DNA of 64,000 nucleotides from Terfezia claveryi (GCA_015179025.1 WHUX01000119.1:102280-166279); one strand, 5' to 3'; counted from the stretch's first letter, positions 13,326 through 25,090 are shown. Numbers and translations: made by a program. Notes: a model not told the origin generated them from the sequence alone.

Positions 13326-13985
13326 TCCTACGAAACATATCACAAAGCATGAACTATGCATATATCTCGATATAATGACTACAATTTCCCAATATGACTA
13401 TTACCAGGCTAGGCATTGAAGAGTACGGCACCCGTGGGCGAAAGGGGGCTGAGTGCTCTTGATCACTGTTATGCCACTTCTCTAGTTATCCGTTATCTTA
13501 TAGTCTTCGGAAAGTCTAAATTTTCGGGCTTAGCAGTCAGCCTTAGTAACTATGGTTTTCCTGTATATATACTTCCCTTCCCCGTACATTTTCCCTTTAT
13601 TCTATATCCTAGCACATTATGGTGAGCATTAGAGCAAGTAATAGAGCGAGTATGAGAGCAAGTATTAGAGCCAGTCTTAGGGCGAGTATTAGAGCGAGTA
13701 TTAGGGCGTGTATTAGAGTGAGTATTAGGGTGAGTATTAGACCAAGTATTACAGCAATTGCATGTTCTATATATATATCTATTTCTCAATACTTCTGTGT
13801 ATATAATTATTAGTGAATATAATGGATATTTCTGCCACATGCATATTTAATAGCTACAATAGTAGCTATGTAGCTGGCTGGTGATAGAGTGTCGTAGATG
13901 CAAGCTAGTAGCGGGTGTATATTGTAGAAGAAAGTGATTTGGGGCCCTGGTTCAGCAACGCCAGATGTAGAACCTATAGCGTTGG
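13268..13985. repeat. Right arm of the long foldback
   Basis: The reverse complement of 11826-12600, including its own 12-bp array at about 13620-13755 (units like AGAGCGAGTATT, roughly eleven copies). The arms differ by scattered substitutions and by repeat number, so the foldback is old or tolerated rather than freshly made. Confidence 0.85.
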
Positions 13986-14273
13986 GGATGAGCAACCCAT
14001 CTCATATTGCATCTAAGAAGTAGTAGTAGTTTTCTGTTGTGTCCCAGGTATAGGAGCACACTTGTGTTGCATTCTGGGCGCTGGTGCTCACGAGTATTGC
14101 ATCCTGATACTAGTATACATGAGTGTTGTGTCTCGATGCTAGTGCGTACGAGTATTGCGTCCCGATGCTGGTGCACCAAGTATTTGGCATCCTGATTGTA
14201 AGTTCCTGTCCCATGCGTCCTGTGCATCAAATGCACAGGAAGACACATAATGTGAATATTTTTTTTGCTGATG
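13986..14273. repeat. Right subterminal region of the foldback element with ~30-bp tandem repeats
   Basis: From about 14071 to 14195 there are four imperfect units of about 30 bp, each combining CTGGTGC/CTAGTGC, ACGAGTATTGC and TCCTGATG/TCCCGATG. They are followed by the block shared with the left end of the larger element and by the terminal inverted repeat ending GCTGATG at 14273. Non-coding. Confidence 0.65.
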
Positions 14274-14391
14274 TCACAAATCGTCGAACTCCAAGATATT
14301 AGTTTAACTGAATAGCTTGACGCCCTGTATATACAACTTGATATGCCTTGATGAGTTGTAGACCAGTAGTACATTTGGGCTGTTTGAGGCA

Positions 14392-14690
14392 CTAAATGTA
14401 GTAGTAATCCTCATCATTGGAGTCGATGATGCCAGCGTTGGGGAAGAGGCACTTATACTCCCTCTTCACTTCCCTTCGAGTTTCTTCCTAGCGGGCCACT
14501 TTTATATATAGTTCATGCTTTTGTTGTTTAAATATGTGGTCTCTTATTGGTATGTGGCACCAATGGACTTTAGCAATATTATATATATTGGTATTAGAAT
14601 CCTTAGCAAAATCATTATATTTATTCAGTGAGTTAAATCTGTCCAGATCGAAGTATGGTTTGGCTCCAGTGGAAGGGGAGGGTGTTGGCC
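14392..14690 (-). pseudogene. C-terminal exon of a second companion gene of the Plavaka-like element
   Basis: On the minus strand the sequence reads through a coherent coding segment (blocks GAKPYFDLDRFNSLNKYNDF and FKQQKHELYIKVAR) and ends in an acidic, tyrosine-rich tail (DSNDEDYYYI) at a TAG at 14392-14394. One in-frame stop, after KVAR, is a likely RIP change. A splice acceptor (TTACAAG/GG) lies near 14690, so more exons probably lie upstream. I do not recognise the product. Confidence 0.4.
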
Positions 14691-16100
14691 CTTGTAAGTA
14701 TGGAATGCAGTAGAATGAATATATGCACTGGTTTTGTTTGTATTATTTATAAGAAAGCCTTCATTTATGTGTCAGAATTCAGACTCGTATAATCTGCTAG
14801 AAAGGTTAGGATGGGAGCTACAGGGTCCTCAAGTGCTCTCAAAATTTGGTGCACTTTTCTATCCGTATAAATATCAACTTTCACTATATTCTATATACCA
14901 TCTGGAATCTTATTCTCAATAACCCCCATATTTCTTCTATTCCTTACATTCCAAATCTACCCGTTGATATCCCTATATCCTCCTATCTCAGGGTTACCTA
15001 CTTAGAAAGCCATAGCAGTCCCTAGGGCTTTGCTGCCGTTAGATACTTCATCCTCTGCATTAAAGTTCTTATTAAGCTATACCCTCTTACAAGCTCACTT
15101 GATTGCCAAATCTTTCGCGGTCTCAGAGTGCTTTTTGAGGCAATCCTGAAGTAGTACTTCTAGTACCTTTTTGTAGTGTTCAGAACCTATAGCTAGTTAA
15201 TTTCTCATAGTACTCCTCATTCTAGTAAAGTTTCGAGCTGTAATAACTAGAGTATCCTTCTCATTATGGCTAGCCGAGGTCTAACTGTAGATTGATTGTT
15301 ATGCACAATAGTCCTTCACAGCATTGCGCCATGATGTGTAATTGGTATCTCAGGTATCCCACCCTAAGTTTATATTTACATTTTAAATTAAGTTTTTCAA
15401 GGTAACTATTCTTGCTGACTTATTCCTAAGTATATATCATATTAGCCTACATACATCGGGTAAGAGTTAAAGATTACCGTATAGGGAAATAAGTTCTTCT
15501 TAGTGTTTGTGGTCAATATAAAGGTCTGTAGTGATAGCTGAAGTAGTTTTGTTAAGCTGAAGTGGATACTAAGTACATAGAAATGATAGGACTACAAGAT
15601 GGGGTCCACTGGATCTCTTATACTACATTTTTAATGGCTACATTAGAGAATATGACCATTAGTGGTCAAACTTCAATACCAGGTTATATTCAAACCCAAT
15701 TGCACTAGACTATCCCCAGATATACTTGGCCTATAAATATATACTCTAGTATATACCATATATGATAATATACATAACACAAATAACTTTGCTTTGAATA
15801 CAATAAATATCCAAATTAATGGAGCAGCATTCTATATGAAATACATTATAACAACTTTTACATATTATAAGTTATAGTGCAGTAGTTTAGGTTTCATTAT
15901 GTGTTTAAATTTTTTTTGGGTAGGTATCTAATATATAGGTTTGGTTCCTTACTCAGTCTTTGACTTTTTATTTTTATATTTGCCAACTAATATATAGCTT
16001 ATTTATATTTAAACGTGACAGCTCTAGGCAAACTTCTGACGAGCTTGATATAAACTTTACTTCAATACTACTCACCAATGATACCACTCACCAAAGACAA
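14691..16100. other. Internal region of the Plavaka-like element without a resolved gene
   Basis: Moderately AT-rich. Upstream exons of the 14392-14690 minus-strand gene and the promoter of the plus-strand transposase are expected here, but I could not assemble a reliable reading. Confidence 0.3.
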
Positions 16101-16416
16101 TGTGAAATTACATAACCTTCAAAATCAACACTACTAAAACCTACTGTCCCTGATGTAATAGTAAGTATGCTTCTTGGAGTATATATTCTAATCATCTAGA
16201 GTACAAATATCATAACAAAGTCGGACAGATATTCACCTCTTCTGTACATCAGCCAACCTATAGTCTACAGCAAACCTAGTCCTCTCTTAAAAAATCAGGT
16301 AAACAACCAAACAGAGGATTGACCTATGAAGGTGAGGCTTCTTACTGAAGTATTGCTGATATCTAACTGTTAAAGCTGAAGGGTTTTATGGAGGCATTCC
16401 TAAATTTGATGAATTT

Positions 16417-17013
16417 TGTCACAACCGTGTTCTTAGTCTTGATTTGACACTCCAACAGGCTTGTTCGGGTGTCGTTGATGGGTTGTTGTTATTGTTGCCC
16501 TCGGTATCACCTGCGACGCAGGTGATGGGTTATTGTTATTGTTGCCCTCGGCATCACCTGCGACGCAGGTGATGGGTTATTGACATTGTTGCCTTTATCA
16601 TCACCTGCGATCGCAGGTGATGGGTTATCGTTACCTTGCTTGGCTTCCGAGATAAGGGATCTTGGGAAGCTTATTCCTTCCGTTGCCCTGGCCCGGAATT
16701 ATGTATATATAGCCCCTGCCCCTCGTACTGTCATTGGATCCCTATCCAACGTCTTGTATACCTATTACAGGACCTTGCTTCTCTCTGGTGTACCTCCCTT
16801 GTACACCCCCTCGTCTTGCCGTGACCCATCGAACAGCTCTACAGCCCTGCTGTCTCCTACTACTCCCATGTGCCTCTCTTGCCCTCGCTCTTGCCCCCGT
16901 CCTAAGCCTTTCCCCTAGTCACACACGTAGCGTTCCTACGTGTGTGTTACCCTAAGCCTTGCCCTAGCCCCGGCGTACCCCTTGGTCGCCTTGTCCCCAG
17001 AGCCCACGTTACA
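16417..17013 (+). repeat. Gypsy A 5' LTR
   Basis: 597 bp. Contains three 47-bp-spaced palindromes (16507-16620), a TATATATA box at 16704-16711, and a hairpin of the form CACACGTAG..CTACGTGTG near 16922-16943. It differs from the 3' LTR at roughly fifteen positions, mostly transitions. Confidence 0.95.
16507..16620 (+). promoter_or_regulatory. Triplicated CACCTGCG/CGCAGGTG palindrome in the LTR
   Basis: Palindromic cores at 16507-16525, 16554-16572 and 16601-16620, spaced exactly 47 bp. The third, TCACCTGCGATCGCAGGTGA, is a perfect 20-bp palindrome. Each half contains an E-box-like CACCTG/CAGGTG. The position upstream of the TATA box fits transcription-factor sites or an RNA-hairpin element, but that is inference. 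Confidence 0.6.
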
Positions 17014-17019
17014 CTACGT

Positions 17020-17037
17020 TGGATCACTCTAATCAAC
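17020..17037 (+). promoter_or_regulatory. Candidate gypsy primer binding site
   Basis: TGGATCACTCTAATCAACC-type sequence begins six bases after the LTR in both A and B (28373 in B). A TGG start fits complementarity to a tRNA 3' CCA end. The tRNA species was not identified. Confidence 0.35.
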
Positions 17038-17048
17038 CAGTACGCTCA

Positions 17049-18284
17049 ATGGCTACCCAAGACTCCACTCTCACTGCCAGGTTTCGAGCCTGGCAAGCCC
17101 TGCCTATTCCTATGAACCAGGCCGACTTCGGTAGTTATCGCCAGACCATTATCGACATATACCTTGCCGCGGATGCCTTGGGCCAACGACTGGAATTAGC
17201 CATACATGAAAGCCAACAAAAACAGACCAGGACCAATGACGAGGTCACGATACTCACCGAAGACCTCCTCTCATGCCAGGCCGACCTCGCCTCCTGCCAA
17301 AGCAACCTTGTGACCGCCCAGAACGACTTAATCAACGAAAGAAGAACCATCCAGACTCTGAATAGGGCCCTGGACACGATTGGAAGCCAAGCAGCTCCAG
17401 CACTCCAAGCATCCCAGGCACCCAAAACCCAAGATCTCCCCACCCCACCAAAGTTTAATAGTGACAGGACTCGCCTAAAAGCCTGGAAAAATTCCATCAA
17501 GATCAAACTGAATGGGGATGCTGCAAAGTTCCCTACCGTTCAGCACCGATTAGCCTATGTATATGGCCTACTGGAGGGCATAGCTTTGGACCAGGTCCAA
17601 CCCTATGTGCTCGATGACTGCTTCAACCTCCCTGACGTTGCTGCTTTATTCACAATCCTCGACCGCGCTTTTGGAGACCCGGATCCCATAGGTACAGCCA
17701 CTCGTGCTCTCCGAGAATTAAAACAGAAAGGTCATGACCTCTCAGCGTATGTGGCCGAATTCTCAAGGTTGGCAGCAGAGGTGGAATGGAACAATCGGGT
17801 AAAGCGGGAACAATTCGAGGAGGGCCTCAACATTGAGCTCAAAAGGGCCCTCCTGCAAGCTCCAGATGTCAAAACTCTCGACGAATACATTGATCAGGCG
17901 TCGAAGATGGAGCAAAAATTGGCTAGGTTGAGAGCCCAGACCAGCGCCTCCAGTACCTATCGGCCTGCGAGAGTACAGCACCCCCAGAGCCAAACGCAGC
18001 AACTGCGACCCCAGAACCCAAGCCCTCAGATCCAAGCTACGGCCAATAAGCCAGCCCACCCGTCCCTTGTGGCTGGCGGCACCACCCCCATGGATTTATC
18101 ATCAGGAAGGCCCCGCCTGACACAAGAAGAAAGGGAACGTCGCCGCAACAATGGGTTGTGCATTGCCTGTGGAAAAGGGGATCACTTTATTGCAGCCTGT
18201 CCTTTGAGAAAGAATCGCTCCCTGGCCGTACATGCGGTGTCCGAGACCCCAGAGGAGTCAGGAAAAGCGGAGTCCCTTGCCTAG
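17049..18284 (+). CDS. Gypsy A Gag
   Basis: 411 codons from the ATG at 17049; an upstream in-frame extension lacks ATG. The N-terminal half has a heptad-rich segment (residues about 40-120), followed by the capsid-like retrotransposon gag region (LKAWKNSIKIKL, near residue 145), then the single zinc knuckle CIACGKGDHFIAAC (C-x2-C-x4-H-x4-C, near residue 375). It packages the element RNA. The TAG at 18282-18284 is conserved in copy B, so it is the natural gag stop, and pol follows in the -1 frame. The frame is intact in this copy. Confidence 0.9.
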   Translation: MATQDSTLTARFRAWQALPIPMNQADFGSYRQTIIDIYLAADALGQRLELAIHESQQKQTRTNDEVTILTEDLLSCQADLASCQSNLVTAQNDLINERRTIQTLNRALDTIGSQAAPALQASQAPKTQDLPTPPKFNSDRTRLKAWKNSIKIKLNGDAAKFPTVQHRLAYVYGLLEGIALDQVQPYVLDDCFNLPDVAALFTILDRAFGDPDPIGTATRALRELKQKGHDLSAYVAEFSRLAAEVEWNNRVKREQFEEGLNIELKRALLQAPDVKTLDEYIDQASKMEQKLARLRAQTSASSTYRPARVQHPQSQTQQLRPQNPSPQIQATANKPAHPSLVAGGTTPMDLSSGRPRLTQEERERRRNNGLCIACGKGDHFIAACPLRKNRSLAVHAVSETPEESGKAESLA

Positions 18285-21200
18285 TTGCTGACACTAGCAA
18301 GGGACCTATTTTGGGTCATTTATCTTTGTCTGCGTTTTCTTTGCCTACATCTATGTCTGTTGATGAGTCTCGCCTGTTTGGCGAGCACTTCGTTGTACCT
18401 ATAACTGTCAAGTTCAATAATAAAACAGTGGTTACATCAGCTCTCATAGATTGTGGGGCTTCAGGAATAGCATTCATTGACCAGACCTTCGTCAGTTGAA
18501 ACTCTATACCAACCTCCAAGCTAAAAACCCCCCGCCTTCTTGATGTCATTGACGGCCGCCCTATCTCTTCTGGGGCGATTACCGACCTCGCATGCCTGCC
18601 CAGCGCCATGGGTGATCACTCGGAAGATCTCTCAATGTTCATAACCAAGCTAAAGTATCCAATTGTCCTTGGGATCCCCTGGCTCAGGATGCACGATGTA
18701 TCAGTCAGTTTCGGCTCTTACACCCTGCGATTCAATAGCCCTTATTGCAAAAAACACTGTGGAGATCCAAAAACCACTGTCACTGGGCTGTGCGCATTGC
18801 CACCCCCAATAATCCACCCGACTCAGGTGGTACTCCCGCCTGCACACATCAATGCCACCATTCCCCCTGTTTCCCCGGTTACCCCTGTTCCCCCAGTTTC
18901 CTCGATATCCCCCACCCCCGCAAAACCCCTGAATATTAACTTTATTGGAGCAGGGGCCTTCGTTCATCTCACCAGGAGGCATAAGCTCAAGGCGCATACC
19001 CTCTTAATTTATGAGATCAATCTGGAAATTAACAAGACCAGGTCCAAGGAGGAGTGGAAATCCTTGGTTCCAGATGAGTACCATGAGTTTATTGATTTGT
19101 TCTCAGAGAAGGCCGCGGAAAAGCTTGCCCCCCATCGACCATACGACCACACAATCCCGCTGATTGAAGAAAAAACTCCCCCTTATAGCCCCCTCTATGG
19201 AATGTCCCGAGTGGAATTGGAGGCCCTGAAGAAGTACCTGGAGGAGAACTTAAATAAGAGCTTCATTCGGCACAGCTCTTCCCCGGCGGGTGCTCCTGTA
19301 CTGTTCGTGAAGAAATCAGACGGCTCTCTTCAGTTGTGTGTTGATTATCGTGGCCTGAACGAGATAACGGTCAAAAACAGGTACCCCCTACCTCTAATCC
19401 AGGAGACATTAGCCAGGCTTTCTAAGGCAAAATGGTTCACCAAATTGGACTTGAGAGGGGCGTACAACCTGGTACAGATCGCTAAGGGAGAGGAGTGGAA
19501 AACTGCCTTCCAGACACGTTATGGCCACTTCGAGTACAACGTCATGCCCTTCGGCTTAACCAATGCCCCGGCCTCTTTCCAACACTTTATTAATGACACT
19601 CTGCGAGACTTCCTGGACGTGTTCTGCACGGCTTACCTCGATGATATCTTGATCTATTCAGGTACTCTGGCAGAGCACAAAATCCATGTCAGGCAAGTCT
19701 TGGAGAAGCTGGAGCAGGCTGGGCTGTACCTTAAGCCTGAAAAATGCGAATTCCATGTCCAAGAAGTGAAGTACCTGGGCTTGATCATAACCATGGAAGG
19801 TATTAGGATGGACCCCGCCAAAGTTGCTGCAATCCAAGAGTGGGAAACCCCAGCCAATTTGAAGGATGTGCAAGCCTTCCTAGGATTTGCCAACTTCTAC
19901 CGCCGATTTATCCTAGGATACTCAAGGATCGCGGCACCCCTGACGGCCCTGACGAAGACAAAGGTAGAAGCTGGCTCACACCTGACGAAAAGGGCCTTCT
20001 ACTGGAATCCAGAAGCCCAATCTGCCTTTCAGAACCTCAAGGAAGCTTTCTGCTCAGCACCGATCCTGGCCCATTTCAACCCCAAACAGGAGTGTGTCGT
20101 CGAAACCGATGCCTCCGACTATGTCTCTGCAGGAATTCTGTCCCAGAACGACGATAACGGCATCCTCCACCCAGTGGCATACTTCTCAAAAAAGCACTCT
20201 CCGGCGGAGTGTAATTATGAAATCTATGATAAGGAGTTAATGGCTATTGTGCGAGCATTCGAGGAGTGGAGGCCACACCTGGAGTCAGTCAAGGGGATCA
20301 TCGAGGTGCTATCCGATCATAAGAATCTTGAGTACTTCACCACCACTAAGCTGCTGAACCGACGGCAGGCTAGGTGGTCAGAGTTCTTATCTTGATTCAA
20401 CTTCAAGATCAAGTATCGGCCTGGAAAGGCTGGTGGGAAACCAGACGCACTGACCAGGAGATCAGGAGATCTCCCTAAGGGGGGAGATGAAAGGCTAAAA
20501 TACCAGAACCAGGTGGTACTGAAGTCGGAAAATCTTGACCTGGCCGCCAACGTTCTGGCTGAGGCTGAGGCTGAGGCTGAAGCTGAGATCGTAGATGTCG
20601 AGGCTGATGCAGATGCTAGAAGTGATCTCCGACAACAGGTAAAAAGGGCATACACAGAGGACCCACCGGCCAAAGACATTATCGCTGCAGTGGATTTTGG
20701 CCAGTGCCGCCACACCAAGATTTCCCTGGCCGAGTGTACAACTCAGGACGGCCTCCTCTACCACCTGGACCGCTTCTACGTGCCTGCAGACGATGAGCTA
20801 CGCCTGCGATTGATCAAGGAATACCACGACACACTGGCAGCGGGTCACCCTGGAGTGGCTAAGACGTTAGAGTTGCTGTCCAGGCAATATACGTGGATTG
20901 ACCAATGGAAGGAAGTGGAGCGGTACATACGGAATTGCCATGTCTACAAGCGTGCCAAACTCACCCGCCACGCTCCTTATAGTACCCTGAAGCCCCTGGA
21001 AGTCCCAGAACAACCCTGGCAACACCTCACTATGGACTTCGTCACCGGATTGCCGGAAGACTCGGGATTCAACGCCATCTTGATGGTAGTGGATCGGTTA
21101 ACAAAAATGAGGCATGTGATACCCTGTCGAGATACCTGCTCGGCCCCCGAATTGGCATCCCTCTACCTGGATAATGTCTTCCGTTACCATGGCCTCCCAG

Positions 21201-22090
21201 CGTCGATTGTCTCAGACCATGGCCTTCAGTTCGTCGCCGACTTCTGGAAAACATTCTGTGAGCTGTTGGGTATCGAAGTACACCTGTCTACGGCATACCA
21301 CCCTCAGACTGATGGCCAGTCAGAACATATGAACGCCATCATGGAGCAATATCTGAGGGCGTACATCAATTACCAGCAGAATAACTGGGTTTCATTGCTG
21401 GCCACCTGCGAATTCTCTGCCAACAACCACTTCTCGGAGACCCTAAAGACCTCCCCATTCCTGGCCAATTATGGCTGGCACCCTCGGTTCGTAGACTCCC
21501 TGGCACCTCTGCGCAAGGCCATGGAGAATGCCCTAGCTAAGGAGTTCGCCACGCAGATTTCTGAACTTCACTCTACCTTGAAAGCCGAGCTGGGATATGC
21601 GCAAGCCAGGCAAGCCGAATATGCCAATGGATCACGGTTGCCAGCCCCCAAGTATCAGCCAGGAGATAAGGTGTGGCTCTCTAGCAGGGACTTCCGGACG
21701 GAACGGCCATCTTGCAAGCTCGACTATAAGTTCCTGGGTCCATTCGAGATGGTGGCCGCTGTGGGCACTTATGCCTATCGACTGAGGTTCCCCAAGGACA
21801 TCAAACGCCACTCGGTTGTACACGTATCGGAAATTGAGCCAGGGGCTGACGATCCCCTCCCAGGGCAGAAACACCCCCTACCCCCTCCAGTGGTTATCGA
21901 AGGTGAAGAGGAATGGGAGGTGGAGGAAGTGCTGGACTCACGAAAGAGGTATGGGCATCTGCAGTACAAGGTTAAATGGGTAGGGGATGAGGAGGCTACC
22001 TAGCAACCCGCTGAGGACTTGGAAAATGCTCAGGATCTGGTCTCCCTGTTCCATCAGCGATACTCGAGGAAGCCCCGTCCAGTTGAGTGA
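18267..22090 (+). pseudogene. Gypsy A Pol with chromodomain, three internal stops
   Basis: Read in the -1 frame relative to gag. Protease DCGASG near 18449; reverse transcriptase with YLDD at 19634-19645; RNase H ETDASDY near 20101; integrase zinc-binding region near 20830-20960, catalytic-core Asp in MDFVTGLPED near 21033, SDHGLQF near 21210, and DGQSEHMN near 21310; C-terminal chromodomain (WEVEEVLDSRKRYG..YKVKW) near 21916-21980. Stops at 18497, 20393 and 22001; copy B has AAA, CGA and TGG there, so the last two are simple RIP changes. The second Cys of the integrase CHVCKR motif is Tyr here, so the finger is also damaged. Confidence 0.92.
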
Positions 22091-22292
22091 TCTCCCCATG
22101 TCTGAGTTGGGGTTCTTGTCCTTGTTGTTGTTGTCGCTGTTATCACCTGCGACGTAGGTGATAGGTCTTTGTTGTTGTTTGGAGTTGGAGTCCTTGTCGT
22201 TGCCTTTGTTGTTGTTGTTTCCTGTGTTGATTTTGCCGGTTGTTGTGCCCAAGCCTACTAGTCGCTGGAGCTCCAGCCTAAAGGGGGAATAG
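22091..22292 (+). other. Gypsy A 3' untranslated region and polypurine tract
   Basis: Non-coding spacer with GTTGTTGTTG-rich sequence and a further copy of the LTR-type palindrome (TCACCTGCGACGTAGGTGA, 22143-22161). It ends in the purine tract AAAGGGGGAATAG just before the LTR. Confidence 0.75.
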
Positions 22293-22889
22293 TGTCACAA
22301 CCGTGTTCTTAGTCTTGATTTGACACTCGAAAAGGCTTGTTCGGGTGTCGTTGATGGGTTGTTGTTATTGTTGCCCTCGGCATTACCTGCGACGCAGGTG
22401 ATGGGTTATTGTTATTGTTGCCCTCGGCATCACCTGCGACGCAGGTGATGGGTTATTGACATTGTTGCCTTTATCATCATCTGCGATCTCAGGTGATGGG
22501 TTATCGTTACCTTGCTTGGCTTCCGAGATAAAGGATCTTGGGAAGCTTATTCCTTCCGTTGCCTTGGCCCGGAATTATGTATATATAGCCCCTGCCCCTC
22601 GTACTGTCGTTGGATCTCTATCCAACGTCTTGTATACCTAATACAGGACCTTGCTTCTCTCTGGTGTACCTCCCTTGTACACCCCCTCGTCTTGCCGTGA
22701 CCCATCGAACAGCTCTGCAGCCCTGCTGTCTCCTACTACTCCCGTGTGCCTCTCTCGCCCTCGCTCTTGCCCCCGTCCTAAGCCTTTCCCCTAGTCACAC
22801 ACGTAGCGTTCCTACGTGTGTGTTACCCTAAGCCTTGCTCTAGCCCCGGCGTACCCCTTGGTCGCCTTGTCCCCAGAGCCCACGTTACA
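22293..22889 (+). repeat. Gypsy A 3' LTR
   Basis: 597 bp, the same length as the 5' LTR. The palindromes here are degraded at single positions (CATTACC, TCATCTGCGATCTCAGG), mostly transitions. Confidence 0.95.
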
Positions 22890-25090
22890 AATTTAAATAG
22901 GAACTTGACAAACATTTTTTGCCAGTTGAGGAGGATAATATTGATAGTCCTGGCCTTGAGGAGGTGGAGCAGGATGAGGTTGAAGACTCTGGGAATGAGT
23001 CTGATATAGAACCCATTCCCAGAACTGCTGACCCCGCTGCCAACTCCCCTACCGATAGATGTCTATATACTATTGACATCACTAAGTGGCCTTCTGCCAG
23101 ATATCAAGCTGAACAGCTTGTATGTGAGTATCTATTTGTAAATCAGTGCTTAGCCAAGTACAATCATCTCCATCTATTTCTCAATGTATGGGATTATAAG
23201 TTTGCCCACTTTTTCACCCTTAAAAAGGTTCTAAAGTATAGAATTGATGGTTTCTTCCATAATAACTTATTGCTATGCATGCTCAGTGTCAGTCTAATAT
23301 CAAAGGTCTCATTCAAATCAGGGTACATATTATAGAAGCAAATGGACAAAATGGTTGTAGATCTTGTGTAAACTACAGGATCCATACAATATGCATTATG
23401 TCTAAACTCTAATTTCTACTATTGGAATATAATAGATTGTATTAAATATTTCTTGTAGTAGAGAACATTTGTGACCCATATGGTCTAGGAACCAGTGAGG
23501 TTATTTAACAAGGATAACAACTGAATATATTTTAAGATAAATACTATAACCTAGTAGTAGGAGTAACAGGTATATTCTCTAATTATCCTACTATGGCTAT
23601 TTGCTTACATTTTATACAAGCTCATTCCCGTCAGGTCTACACTGGTCCCCATCCTTTTGGTATTGAACTAGACCTATCTTACAAACGTTTCTGGAGACAA
23701 GAAATTGTAGCCCCTATATATAAGTATAGGGAACATCAAGTCCACTATATACAATAAACCAACTATGAATGCTTAGATCCCAATTGCACTATTACCTATT
23801 TCTCCTAAGCATCTCAACAAGATTCTTGGCAACCTAGTCGAAACATAGGAATTGGATACTCTTCAGGTTATGCATGAAATTCTGAGTTCTATTCTCAGCC
23901 TTCTAGCCAATGCAGGATGTCAGGAAGGGATAAAAATGGTCTACTATAATGAGAAAGTATATAAATATGTACCTAGACTCTCTGTCTAGTTGGCTAATTA
24001 TATGGAGAATGTTATGATTCATAGCATTCTTACTAATTGATACTCAGTTTGCATTGCCCTCCGAAATGAATTTGGAGACCTCTCGAATATGCCACACAAC
24101 CTCCAGCAATACTCCCGGTATACCACCACATACTATAAGTCCAACCAGGCCGTACTACAAACCAATAAAGTTAAGTAGATCAACAATACCTTTTGGCATA
24201 TCCCTAACCTCAAACCCCATACACTTGTTTGTAGAGATATATTGTATACACTGTATTTGAGGATACTAAAATACTTAATGAATTGGATCTAGGAATTCCT
24301 AGATCATGTCAGATACCTTATAGTTTTCGATTACATTTGGTTCCGATTGCCACTATTCCCAAGGTTTATGAGACTAAACAAAGTATACTAATCTGTCTCC
24401 TAATGGCAAGGAAAAGAAATGTGGAACCTACTATGGGTACTGTTAGCAGTATTTGCTGCTGCAATCAGTTGGACCTCCAATGCTCCTGCTCTTGCAACTT
24501 AACATAAAACATTGTAACATAAGGCAATATTATGTGTTATGTATATCACCAACTTTATCTTAATTATATAGTATAAGGTCTATACCCTAGAAACAATCTA
24601 ATCAATAAAGGATTATCTTGAGGACTTCCACAAATACAAGGAACTATTTCTTCAGTTTTGAGCATCCAAATCCTCTAAAGTCATAGCAATATTGGTATCG
24701 AAAGACCTCTGTACAGAACATCTCTGACTGCTTGTATCAGATGAATCATGTCCAGCAACCCAAACAAAACAGTGGAAGCTACAGCAAGAGCTACAGGAAG
24801 AGGTAGAGGAATTGGTCCATAATATATTGACCAGTAGGGTGTACTACAATTTTCCAAAAATGTATTTAATTTCATATTTTGCAGATCAAATTGCAGAATA
24901 TGGATCTCTACTACAATTTTCAACAGATATCTATAAGGCTTTACATAAGCCTCTCAAGGATAAATACCAGCAGAGCAATCATATCAATGTGGTACCTCAA
25001 GTGATTCAGACCTACATATGAGTACACAATTTCACTATGTGTGAGAAGAATATTGCCCAATAGGTCACAAAACTTCCCCATATACCCAAC

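Larger units (their letters stand above)
5759..14273. mobile_element. Non-autonomous Plavaka-family element containing a foldback and a nested copia
   Basis: The left end CATCAGCAAAAAGGAATT and the reverse complement of the right end (CATCAGCAAAAAAAATATT, 14255-14273) form a terminal inverted repeat, flanked by a 2-bp TC on both sides. About 60 bp of subterminal sequence at the left matches the reverse complement of the right end of the surrounding 2865-26189 element, including the GTCTGGACGC block that continues after the copia insertion at 11648. Removing copia leaves about 2.7 kb with no coding capacity, mostly the foldback and its tandem arrays. It is best read as a non-autonomous relative that jumped into the larger element. 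Confidence 0.6.
16417..22889 (+). mobile_element. Ty3/gypsy chromovirus, copy A
   Basis: 597-bp LTRs at 16417-17013 and 22293-22889 (TGTCAC to TTACA) and AATTT target duplications at 16412-16416 and 22890-22894. Internal order is gag, protease, reverse transcriptase, RNase H, integrase, chromodomain. It is nearly full length but carries three in-frame pol stops and RIP-type missense changes, so it is inactive as it stands. It inserted into the transposase gene of the Plavaka-like element. Confidence 0.97.
16110..25090 (+). pseudogene. Plavaka/KDZ-type transposase, broken by gypsy A and RIP
   Basis: N-terminal C2H2 finger at 16142-16215: C-x2-C, then the histidines of SNHLEYKYH. The coding sequence runs to FDEF at 16416, is interrupted by gypsy A, and resumes at 22890 with an acidic stretch (VEQDEVEDSGNESDIEP) and an ITKWPSARYQAEQL block. 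Downstream blocks resemble remembered Plavaka conserved regions: YVPRLSV.LANYMENVMIHS near 23967, FWHIPNLKPHTLVCRDILY then LYLRILKYLMNWI near 24193-24285, NKVY.SVS.WQGKEM near 24376-24420, and NFPKMYLISYFADQIAEYG then KALHKPLKDKYQ near 24849-24970. Stops replace expected Gln or Trp codons. The likely role was cut-and-paste transposition of the surrounding element; exon boundaries are approximate. Confidence 0.7.

Noticed and set aside
12842..13375. Overlapping open frames rich in YIYIYI on both strands
   Set aside because: They follow the 72-bp TA-rich minisatellite, whose length is a multiple of three; no start context or conserved composition beyond the repeat.
16580..16955. Proline/cysteine-rich open frames upstream of gypsy A gag
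   Set aside because: They lie wholly inside the 5' LTR and recur in the 3' LTR at 22456-22831; LTRs do not usually encode proteins.
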